Shown here: piece by piece, positions 47,484-57,963 of the stretch
Numbering within the stretch: position 1 is the first letter of the stretch
Layout: each line of letters begins with the position of its first letter
Assembly: GCA_017506865.1 (NCBI GenBank)
Contig: JAFCMP010000052.1
Coordinates: forward strand, 124,001-188,000
Direction of reading: 5' to 3'
Source of the DNA: Tribonema minus
Lineage: Eukaryota; Sar; Xanthophyceae; Tribonematales; Tribonemataceae
Length of the DNA: 64,000 nucleotides
The notes under the pieces: model-generated
What the model saw: only the letters and a program-made list of their open reading frames with translations
Databases searched by the model: none
What the model was told of the DNA's origin: nothing
Program-made: the position numbers and the translations under genes

Positions 47484-48999
47484 CGGCCAACCGTCCCGGG
47501 GGAGGGGGGGGCGGAAGGGGGCAGCGCTGCGAACCCGCGCAGCTCACGACAGGCGACGGACGGTCGCTGGTGGCGTTGCGGGGGTGGGGGGCTGCGCAGG
47601 CCGCAACGCCGCGCGCGTCTTCAGTCATGGCGGCTGCGCTCCGTCCTGCACGTACACAGGTCATGTCGAACAAGGGGGTTGCAGGGGGCGCGGCGCGGGG
47701 GGCAGGCCTGCTGCAGCCGCTGCGCACCTGGCCCGAGGTACCACGATGCTGCGTGGCGCGCTCGACGGCGGCGGCGCATCAGCGCGATGCGCGCTTGTCG
47801 TCAACGGCGGAGCGCGGTGCACTTTGCTGTGCCTCAAGCACCTCACGGCAGCGCCGAGTGCAGGGGGCGGCTAGAGTTATGGCGGTCGCTGACTGCACAG
47901 TGGGCATCCCGTGAGCCGCACAAATGGGGGGGGGGGAGGGGGAGGGGGCCAGACGGCTACGCGACTGTCACAGTCGGCTACGCGACTGTCACAGTCAAAG
48001 GTTGGCACGACAGAATATGCGTCACGCTGTTGCATGACTTGAGAGCGCAGTCCGCTCCTGCCACAGAAGTCTTCTCAAGAGCTTTGAAGTGGCCGCAAAG
48101 GTGCTGCCAGCTCAAACTCCAGGGCGGCAAGGCGGGGGGGGCGCGGGGGGGGGGGAAGAGACCTCGGGGGGTGCACCGGGGCACATGAGAGGGGGGGGTG
48201 TATGTGGCTTGAGTGTTTGTGATACGTTTATGTGAGATGGTCCCGCTTTTACATGTGGGGCAGTGTGCGTTCATCATCATTCCGAGAACTTCAACTTCCC
48301 TGTTTGAGGCCCTGTGGGCGTCCTGCAGATAGAATTGGGGCGCAATTCAGTGGGCAGCGATGCTCAGCGGTGTGAAGTCGCGTGCCGGAAGGCGCACGCA
48401 CGCGCCACGATTTTGTGATGATGCACAACGACCGGCGCCGTAGATCATGGCCATCGCTACAGCACGCACGCATGGCTGTCGCGGTCGCTGTGCGCAGGCA
48501 TGTACAGCATGTTGTGGCGCAAACATACATGGTGACACAGTTTGGGGAGACACCGTAGCATGTCTGTGGGAATTGCACCTCTTTCATGTTGCCGTTTCTG
48601 TTTGTTTTGCCATGTTGGTAGGACAGCCCTGAGAGCAGTGTGTGTGGTGCGGCTCGTGCGAGGCGAAGCCGGCGTTCGGTCACGGCATCGTTGTCAGTGC
48701 AGGTCGTGATCTGGCGTTCTCTTCAAGGTGCTGAGCACTGGTTGTTGGCGCGCTGGACACCTTCTGCTACAGCAGCAGCAGTGCTCCGCTTTGCCTTTGT
48801 CCGTTCCTGCGCGCAGCCGCGCCTCTCAGACAGACACGCATGCTTTGCTGCTGCAGTGCTCAGCCCGTCCATGCCCGACTCCTCATGACAGTTTTTTCTC
48901 TCGCATGCCGCTCGTGCATACGCCTTCCTGCCGCCTTCATGAGACCCAACGGTATGTGTAGCAGGCGCTACAAAGGGCAATTCAGCGTGAGATGGAACA
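47484..48999. other. Convergent intergenic region, RING-CH gene / FKBP12
   Basis: No gene recognised in 1.5 kb. It contains several G-rich runs (for example near 47926-47948 and 48136-48162), a 21-base direct repeat around GGCTACGCGACTGTCACAGT at about 47954 and 47974, and a CAACTTC motif at 48287. Confidence 0.45.
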
Positions 49000-50472
49000 T
49001 CACGAGAAGGTGATGAGCTCCATGTCGAACACGAGCGTGCTGTTGGGCGGGACGAGGCCCGGGAAGCCCTTGGCGCCATACGCCATGCTCGGCGGCATGG
49101 TAATCTTGGCCCTCTCGCCGATGCTGAGCTGTGCTGCGCCCTCGTCCAACCCCGGTACCACCTGCTCGCTGCCCAACTTGAACTTGAATGGCTTGCCCTG
49201 CACGTGGGCAGGGAGGCGGTGGCGCGCAGCTGTTGTTTGCAGCTCATCTCTAGGAGGGGATTGGGGGCATTTGGGCAGTCAGATGCCTTGGTGATGAGAG
49301 GGTGGACGAGTGACGACACGGGCGTGCAGACTGCTGCAGGTTGTGTTGCGGTTGCTGACGTGCAGTTGAAGTCTCTAACACGAGGCACCACCCCCTCACT
49401 GACCATGTGTCACTTTCGATGGCTGCTGCCATCTGGGGACAGCGCGATCATGGGAAGGTCTTGGCATGCATGCTGTTTCGTCAACCTCATCTCGAAATGC
49501 GGAAGCTGCTTCAGTGCCATTGCAGACCGCGAGTGCAGACCGTGACATGTACTGCCTTAGTAGTATATCATGCTGATATGTTTGCTTTGCCCGCACGCAG
49601 TAGGCGCGCGTGCGCTGACGGTAGCAACCGCACATCTGCTTCACTCCATACACTGCTGCACGACGCTGCTGCCATCAGGCTGAAGTCCATGACGCATTTG
49701 CCCGGCCGGCCTTCCAGTGCAGCCCCGCAACACCCGCGCAACTGTGCATCATCGTAATTGCGCGCCAACAACTGCTGGCGAACACAGGCCGTTGCATGCC
49801 CAGGACATACCTTCTGAATGGCTGCGCTCAATGCTCAACATCAATGATGTGTGCCTGACGACATTCTTGATGCTGCTGCTATTGCAAGTGTAGAGTTGAA
49901 GTCAGCAGTGGCAGCTCATTGGGGACTGCTCAACGGCGTTTGTTGGGACGTGGTGTACAAACAGCCCCAGGGCACAAGTGGCTCACCAGCAATGCGATCT
50001 GCTTGAGGTAAGTTCAGAACATGAGAACATGAGGAGCAAATCTGATCTGATCTGCTAGCAGCTCAGCATTTCAGCTATGTTTTTCTTGCTTTCAGCTTGC
50101 GAGGACCTGCATAGATTTCTGACAAGACTTTCACACACACACTGCTCAACTCGCCTTTCAAGGCTCCCCATCGGGCATATTATCAGATGACGGAAGTGAA
50201 CCATTGGCTGCTTTGAAATGAGACTGCTTCGAAAGTGAGGCTGCTTTGAAATGAATGAATACACCATTATATGAAGTGCTGCTTGCTTGATAGGCAGCCT
50301 CCCCATTGCAAACTACGCTTCCCCCCCTTTTGACGAAACTCACCCTCTCCCTGCTGGAGTCGAATTGAGTGCCGTCGTCCAAGTAGGCCGTGTAGTGCAC
50401 GGTCACCATCTGCCCTTTGCGAGGGTAGTTGACGCCATCGCCTGCCACCAGGATCTCCACCGTCACGGGCAT
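49000..50472 (-). CDS. FKBP12: FKBP12-type peptidyl-prolyl isomerase
   Basis: A single-domain cytosolic FKBP that catalyses cis-trans isomerisation of prolyl bonds and, in other species, is the rapamycin/FK506 receptor. Two exons on the minus strand join in phase: 50472-50344 and 49197-49000 (TGA), exactly 108 residues. The match runs end to end: PVTVEILVAGDGVNYPRKGQ, VTVHYTAYLDDGTQFDSSRE, RGKPFKFKLGSEQVVPGLDE, GERAKITMPPSMAYGAKG and FPGLVPPNSTLVFDMELIT. Pocket residues Tyr27, Phe37, Asp38, Arg43, Phe47 and Val56-Val57 are kept. The tryptophan at the pocket floor (Trp59 in human numbering) is Leu here. The 1,146-base intron is otherwise unremarkable. The gene is divergent from the DUF1415-like gene. 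Confidence 0.96.
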
Positions 50473-50735
50473 GCCTTCTGCGACAACCGTTTTTCAGGCC
50501 GGCCTTGCTTGAAGTAACCTTTCACCTGTGAGGACCCGGACAGGGGGCTTGGTTGAAGCCTCAAACACCACCGTATCGCCAAGCAGACACCACTGGAGAA
50601 CGCCTGCACTTGGCATCCCGATACAGCTGGCGTCACTCTGCTCTTGCCCCTGGCCGCACACACGAAAGCACAGGCGCTTCTCTCGGAGATTACCCGAGCG
50701 CGAGATCTTCCTCAGCACGCTGCTGCTAGCGTAAA
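50473..50735. promoter_or_regulatory. Shared divergent promoter region, FKBP12 / DUF1415-like gene
   Basis: 263 bases between the two start codons. No classical core element is seen. Confidence 0.45.
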
Positions 50736-53700
50736 ATGGCGCGGAGAGCAGGGCCAGGGGTGCTGTTATGGGCAGCATTCCTGACGACCACATCGGGCTT
50801 CATGGTGGCGCCACCGGGCTGCACCACCGGCTTGCCAGCCTTTGATCTACGGGCTGCCAATCCAGATCACGAGGTCAAAGAGGACCTTCAGGGTGTGAGG
50901 AATGCAATGGAGAACTGGGTATCTAGCAGCATGGCGCCTGAGGGCCACAGCAAGCGGCATCTGGTGCACATGATTTCCGAGGGCACCACGCTGCCGGCGG
51001 TGCTGGCAGACTTCTGGCACGCGGTGAGCACACAGATTTCCATTCTGACCTCTTCGCCCCAGCGCCCACCAGCCCTCTGCTTCCTCTCGTAAGCTGCTTG
51101 CAAGCCAACTGCATTGGGTCGCATGTGTCCCATTTTTGTTGCTGAATTTGCTCTGCTTGCGTATGACACTGCGCCTTCATTGTTTTACGCGTGCGGCCCA
51201 TCCAAAGATATTGGCCGGATGTCCTCGCTGCCGGCGATCAGCTATGGCTATCATGTTGTCATGTGTCTCTGATGTTCTGGTCGCTGCTGTCACGCTTTTG
51301 TGGTGTTTTCCGCAGGTCGGGAGCTGCGTGGACAAGCAGCGACTGGCGCCCGAGGACCGGTCCTTCAGGCGTCTGCACATCTTGACTGCCCCCTTTTGCG
51401 AGCCGCTGAGGTCGTACAAAACGATGGCAATCCTGGATCGCCTCCTCGAGCGCGCAGCAGCAGAAGGGGGCTGCCAGCACTTCATGCCCGCCACGGACCA
51501 CGACGGCGTGACCGTCTATCACAATCACCCTCGCTTCCGCAACACTCCACCTCCGACCGTCAAAGCCTACGCCGTCCGGCACTCCCCTTATCCATCCTTC
51601 AGTCTAGCTGCGCACTACAAGGCAGGCGGCGGTGCGCAGGCGCGATGGCCGCTCCCCCCTGCAGGGCAGGAACCGCCGCTGGATTCGATGATGCAGCAGC
51701 CGCTGCGAAGGCTGGCTCCCAGGCCGATGCAGCCGGACCGCAGCGCCACTGCGGGGAGCAACAGCGCTGGTGGCGGCGGCGGCGGCAGCGGCGGCACGCC
51801 TCAGAGGAGCAAGCCGGAAGGGCGGCGCGGCAAGAAGCAGGCGCCTCGTCCCGACAAGTGAGTCTCTCGTTTCCAGCATGACAGGCGCATTTGCACTTCA
51901 TGCTTGGAGTTGACCGTTTGTGTTGTCTCGAGAAGGGGCTATGGATATCTAGCTCAAAATGATTTGTGTCGGTTCCGGAGGTTTAGGCCCTAAGCACGCT
52001 CCCTCACATAGTGGATCTGTTGTGGCCTGCTGCTCTCAATGACTTGCAACTTCAACGTCGTTGCTGTCCAGCTCTGAAAACGCACCCTTGAAGACACAGA
52101 AATGCGGGCAGTGTCCCCATCTTTGTAGGACGTCAAGGCCGCCGCTGTATTTGTCTCACGCCCCTCAGGACTGCAACAACACAACAAGGCTGTGCTGCGT
52201 GTAGCGGCAACGTTTTTGGAGCCATGATCAGCAAGGCACCGCTCGATATTGCGCTGTCATTTCGCAAGCTCCTGGTGCTGCGTTGAGGCCCGCTGCCCCA
52301 GAAGGGACTGTTGTCGGCACCAAATGCGTTTGCAGCAAGTGCAGTGTCCTCTGGTGCGAGGCTCAAGTCGTCATGCTCAATTTTCATGACATGCTCACTA
52401 CACAGGTGATGCGCGCTCAGTAACAGTTGACACCCTGGCACGGTTTCGGCGCGATCTGGACGCCATGCAGTTTCAGCGCTCCTTCAGCATCTGCAATCTG
52501 TTAGTGTACCGCCAGGCGCTGACGCCACCGTGCTGGGCCAACGACCAATGGCAACTTGAGCAGGTGCCCTTCTTGGACCAGCCCTGTAGACCGAACGCAG
52601 CGTCGGCGGTGCAAAAGAAGCAGTGCACGGCCTCCGCCACCCCGCCCAAAAACGCGTGCACAAAAACCATGCACTTACAGTGCGCGCTTGCTCGCGTAAC
52701 TGCCGTAACCGCCACAGGGAGTGGGCGCCGCGCGTGCGCGTCGCGCTGGAGTCTGCGTACGCCAAGGCCGCCGTGAGCGCGAGCGACGACAAGGTGGAGC
52801 CGCGCGGCGCGGCGCCCGCCACCAGCGTCGCCGTGCTGCAGGCGACCATGGAGTGGGTCGCGCGCGTGCTGCAGGAGGCAGAGGACGTCAAGGTATGCAT
52901 GTATGCTTGTAAAAACAAACGTTTGGCATGCCTACATACCCCCCTGTCTACAATCCTGTGCTCTCGGCCGTGATCCCTTTATACCTAAATAGAAGTATTC
53001 ATTTGGCATGGCTACGCGCCCCCCCCCTGTCTGTAACGCTGATTCAGATTCAAGCTGTGAACCCTAGTGAGCAGGTCCTGCGCAGGAGACGTCGGGGTAT
53101 GAAGGTATGTTGACTATCGTTTGGCATGCCTGCATACCCCTATCTGCAACCTTTCCCTCCGGCCTCCAACCCTAGTGACACACCGCCTTGCACACCGACG
53201 ACGCGCGCGGAGGCACCTCTGTGTCGCGGCAGCTGCGCGGCGCACACGCCCACCAAAGCGCGCTCCGACCCGATGACGACGCGTGCTCACCGCCGCCCGC
53301 CCACCCCGTGCGCTCGCTCGCGCGATGCCTGCAGAACCGCGGGCTGGTGTCGAGCACTGTGGTGCGGCGCATGCGCTCGGTGGCGGCGTACTCTGTGACG
53401 CGCAGCGCGACGGCGGAGGACCTGTTTGCGGACGTGTGGGACGCCGTGGTGGAGCTCACGCAGCGCGCGGCGGAGGCGGGGTGCGCCGTGCCGCAGGAGC
53501 ACGAGGTGAGCTGTTACATTTTAGCAGCGGTTACGTTTATAGTGCTTTCGTTTGTATCCGGTTCAATTGTAGCACTTACGCTTGCAACACGGTTTCAGTT
53601 TGTAACGGTCGTCATGTTTGTTTACAAGAGGAAGCGCTGGGCGCGCTGGGAGGGAAAGTTGAAGTAACGGTGCTCAGTGAGCTGTTGCCGCTGTGCACTG

Positions 53701-56209
53701 AGGAGTACACTGTACGACGCAGAAGTACATACGCTGTGCGTGCGGGCGCTTCTTAGTAACCCTAACCCTAAGGAGAAGATGCAGACCAGGCAGTCTTTCC
53801 TTCATACGTGGCCTGAATATCACGGTATGACTGGGCAGTGATGCTTCGTTTGCAGTCATGTTCTGCCGACCGCATTTGCGCGCAGACGCACAGACAAACC
53901 GCCGTGATAGCAGTGCTCAATTCCAAATATCTATGAGCACACAATGCGGAGCGTGCAGCGCGGCGGCACCACAAAGAGTAGCTGTCTGACTGATGGCGCA
54001 TGTCCTGTCTGTAACTGGCAGTCGCGCTGCACTCAGTGCATCATCTCATGTGCGCTCTGAGTGATTCGCTGTGCGCTAATCTTGTTGAAGTTGAAGTACA
54101 CGTGCTCGTTGGCTGTTGGCGGTATGTGATGCGTGTTTGGGCATGCGACGTTGTGCATACTGAGCGCACATGTGCATCTGTGTACTTGCCAGTCGGGTGA
54201 CCTTCGCAGTATTGCGAGTTTCACTTGAGAGTTGCGTTGCAAGTGGCCAGCGCAGCTGGTCTGCCAGCTGAGCCCTCACTCCAGGCAGGTACGCGACAAC
54301 ACGCGTCACAAAGTGCACAGGCATCACACATACATACAGCTCAAGACTTGCCGACTCAACACGCATGGACCGTTGCACGCACCGCACCTGTCGCAGGCTA
54401 CCCTGGACGATGCGGGGAGGCCCCCGTGCTACAGCGCAGTGGTTGTGGCGCCGGAGTTTGACGCGTACTGCTCGGAAGGGTTCCGGCGCTTTGGCGAAAT
54501 GTGAGCACCGCTCGAGTCACGCTAATCCTAGCCTTGAACGCACCCTCATCTGAGCCCTACTGGACCCCGTCAGTTGTGCATGCGGTGGCAAACTGTGGCG
54601 TGCATCAGGAATGCATGCAGCTGGCGTCGCAACTTTCGCTTGAACGTCGTTCGCGCCCTTGTCAGCCACTCCAAGAGGACAGTTCATGTGCCCTGTCAGT
54701 GTGTGTGTCTCACGGCGGACACTGCTGCCAAACCGTCACCGCGGCGCTGTATTTGCGCCACCACTGGCCCATGCCCGCACCAGTTCTCACAGTGTCAAGG
54801 TGGCTGTTGGCGTCTGTCTCACCGCCGCTGATGGCATGGTCAAGCGGTCACATGACATCTTATCTCCGCTTATCTCCGCCAGTTGTGGTGCGGGCTGCGG
54901 CAGCGATCAGCGCTTTTGCGGCAGTGAGCGTGGGTGTACCTTGAAGCATACTATTTCGATAAGTACTGCATGGCGCTCTACGCATCTACGGTCTCGATTC
55001 GCACCACGTCGACAGCGTCCCGCGGTTCTCTCGCACAAGCTCTGCGCAGCAGCTTACGTAGAAGATCATGTTGACCAGCAACACGAAACACATGGCTGCA
55101 GTAGAGCCCCAGGCTTTTGGCGATATCAGACTGCCCATGCCCCCTGGTTGCTGTGAAGGGGAAGGGCCAGATAGAAAAAGGGGGAGGGGGGGAGGGACGT
55201 GTGTATTGCAGTGTCCGAAATACGTGAGCACAAGCAACCGTTTGTGTGCTTGTGCGCATGGCTGTATTTGGTGTCTCTGACTGGTCCGTGCTGCGGGCGC
55301 GTGTTGCTGTGCTGGTGTTGACAGACTGCGGTCGACGCTGGACTACCTGCCGATGGAGGACAACATCACTATTGAGGTGCGTGGCAGCGCTCTTACTCTT
55401 TAAGTTTGCGATGGTGAACTCGCACACCTGTGCCAGACAGACCGTTGCAGCGATCATTGTGTCGTCAGCAGCTTGAAGATTAATCGAGATGCGCGCTCTG
55501 CGGCGGCAGCGGAGAGGGCGATAGTCTCGTTGGCACGCAGTTGTTCGTTGGCAGTGCAGTTCATGGTTGCCCATGGCGACAAACACAGGCAGATTGCGCA
55601 TAATGCATCATGGTCGTTTACTGTACTCCTACTTTGACGCATGTTGAGACATGGCAGACGGTACACATATGCATGGCACCGATACCACAGTGCAGCTCGA
55701 CCTTGTGAAAATAACAGCAGCGCCAGAGCCACAGTCACTGTCGCTGCCATCAGGCGGACCATACCTTTTGTCGTTGGGCCACTCCTATCTCATACCATCC
55801 CTTGTGTAGGCGCTGGGCATAGCATTGTCAATGCCGCCCTGCGACCACACCACTGTGTTCTCAGCTACAACACACTGAGTCCGGCACGTCCGCGGCCAAC
55901 TCGCACACCTGCCGCCACACTGCGTAGCACACCTCACTGACCGAGTGCCACGCGCGCGCGCTGCCGCGTGAGCAGGTCGCAGGCCTTTGCTGACTAAGCT
56001 CAAGCACCACAAAGGGAACGCATGACACTGATGGGATACTGTTGTGTGCATCAATCGCACGACGTCCCGCGCAGGTCTTCCACCCGGAGTTCGTGACGGG
56101 GCACGACAAGGAGCGCGACCGCTCCGCCATGCGCCGCAGCCCGTGGCCCGCGATCCACATCTGCTTTGAGGGCGCGCGCGTGCCGGACGTGCAGGAGAGC
56201 GCGCAGTGA
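50736..56209 (+). CDS. Tandem DUF1415-like protein with N-terminal signal sequence
   Basis: Seven exons join in phase: 50736-51023, 51316-51857, 52718-52892, 53335-53505, 54397-54500, 55325-55376 and 56075-56209 (TGA), 488 residues. The N-terminus (MARRAGPGVLLWAAFLTTTS) looks like a signal or organelle-targeting peptide. Residues ~55-235 resemble DUF1415: AMENWVSSSMAPEG, APFCEPLRSYKTMAILDRLL, HPRFR, RHSPYPSFSLA. A Gly/Ser/basic linker follows. Residues ~277-488 repeat the pattern: TMEWVARVL, YSAVVVAPEFDAYCSEGFRR, VFHPEFVTGHDKERDRSAMR, then RSPWPAIHICFEG. At 51857 a good donor (AA|gtgagt) overlaps a TGA. If it is not used, the first domain is a separate 181-residue-exon product ending at 51861, and the second lacks a visible start. 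The family has no established function. The assignment is from memory of its motifs. Confidence 0.55.
53065..53125 (+). repeat. Copy of the DUF1415-like gene exon 3 donor edge
   Basis: GCGCAGGAGACGTCGGGGTA, then TGAAGgtatgt and CGTTTGGCATGCCTGCATAC, parallels the true edge GCAGGAGGCAGAGGACGTCA AGgtatgc with CGTTTGGCATGCCTACATAC (52870-52940). A partial intron copy also occurs near 52998-53010. Confidence 0.75.
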
Positions 56210-56460
56210 TGTCGTCAGTCGCCGCGATGCCAGTGGCCGTGATTGACATTCAGCGGCTGTGATGGCGGCGGTCGGGATGCCAGCGGCCGTGGTGTCAGTC
56301 GCCGCGATGTCGGTGACTCAGTGGCGGTGATGCCGGTGGCCCTGATGTCAGTGGTCCTGATGTCAGTGGCCCTGATGTCAGTCGCCCCGATGGCAGTCGC
56401 CCCGATGTCAGTGGCGTCAGCGGCTGTGATGTCAGTGGCTGGGATGTCAGTGCGGCGCGG
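56205..56460 (+). repeat. Minisatellite of about 13-15 bases starting at the stop codon
   Basis: Units such as GATGTCAGTGGCCCT, GATGTCAGTCGCCCC and GATGCCAGTGGCCGT are repeated about 16 times with changes. The array begins at the stop codon of the DUF1415-like gene (GCGCAGTGATGTCGTCAGTC), so it is probably 3' untranslated sequence. Confidence 0.9.
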
Positions 56461-57963
56461 GGAGAGGGGGAGGGGCTGGCCCTGAGCGGGGGGTGCGGCG
56501 GCGGCAGTGCTCAGTACGATGGGCAATCTTCGCTTTGTAAAGGGAAATCGGGGGGAAGGGGGGGGGGGGGCAGAGGGTACATGTGTAGGGTTTTTGGCGC
56601 GGCACTAATGCAGACCGCCGCATGGTAGGTATTAAGTACTTGTAGAAGTAGAGGTGTGCCAGTGCGTGTGCCGTGGGGCCAGAGAGGTGTGGGGGGGGGG
56701 GGTACAGTTGAAGTGGGTGCGGTGTGGTCAGCTCCCCCGAGAACAGTAGGCGCGGCACTTTTTGTCGGCGCGCAGCGGCGCAGGCGGCACTTCACACTTG
56801 AAGTTGTCGATGAGCTCAGCAAGATCCCCGTGCGCAGAGGCAACGGGCCAATCAGTAAGCAGGAAGACAGTCACGGGCCACGTGCACTGAAGTGGCTGTG
56901 AGACGGGGTTGCAGCTGCGCAGACGTCTGCAGCGTACCAAGCAGGGGCATGGAGTGTGGGGGGAGGGGGGGGGGGGGGCGTGTCTTGTTTGTGAGTTTAC
57001 TGTACACATGCGCCAGTTCCGGTTTCAGTCTGTAAAGAGTAGGGTGTTGGTTTCATTCAGGGTTGTGCTGGTGCTGGCGAATGTATATACCACTAGTAGT
57101 GTGTTTGACAAGCACTCGCCCCGAGGTTAGAGCCAATGATTGTTGTTGCTGTTTGCTTTGCTTGAGTGTGTGCTTCACGTGGTGTTGAATGTGGTGTGCT
57201 TGTGTATGGCAATGCGTACAAGCGGACGAGCATGAAGGTCGTTGCGTTTTGTGCTCCTGCTTCTGACTTTGCGAGTGCATTGATGTTTTTCTTTCTAAAT
57301 GAAGCTTTCAAACTGTGATGCATTTCAACCTCATGATACGTGCGCTGCTTGTCTGTCACGGCTGCGCGCCTTTCACTTAGCGGCGCCTGCGCGCGACGCT
57401 GCGCGCGCTGCAGCGATTGTGCGCATCGCTGCCTGCATCGCAGCCGGTGATGCTTGCACGTGCTGCTGCGCCCCGCGCCGGCGCTTGCGCGCTCGTCTCA
57501 GTCAGCGGCGCGTTCCTGCCTGGACAGCGTCGCTGCGGTTGCTTCGCCTACTGTACGTCGCCACGCTCGCGGCCGGCGGCGGGTGGTGTGCTGCGGCGCT
57601 CATCCCGGCCACGCTTCAATGTACTTGAGTTGCTGAGTTCGTGCGCATCTTTCGCGTTGGACTCTGAGGTACCTGTGCTGCTGTCTGTCGATGACGAGCT
57701 GCTCGCATTGCCGGCGGGGCTGCTCGCGCGTTACCGGCGGGTCGTTCTGCGAGTGCGCTGCGGCATTGCTCAAAGACTTCGTGTCTGTCTGTGCCACGGC
57801 GCCGCCGCACGCACCCGTCGAGCGCGGCGCGCGGGCGTTGCTTTGAATGCACATAGTGCCCTATGGTGGTCACGAGCAGCCCCCGGGGCGGCGGGAGTTC
57901 TTGCTTCCAGCTGAAGAATTCAAGAAAAATCATCATCACTCTGACATTCTTTAGGAAGCAAGA
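56461..57963. other. Intergenic region
   Basis: No gene recognised. It has G runs near 56558-56570, 56691-56701 and 56966-56978, and a TTGAAGTT motif near 56796. It probably contains the promoter of the next gene. Confidence 0.4.

Noticed and set aside
56215-56526. Minus-strand frame with TDIRA-type peptide repeats
   Set aside because: It is simply the reverse reading of the 13-15 base minisatellite and has no other support.
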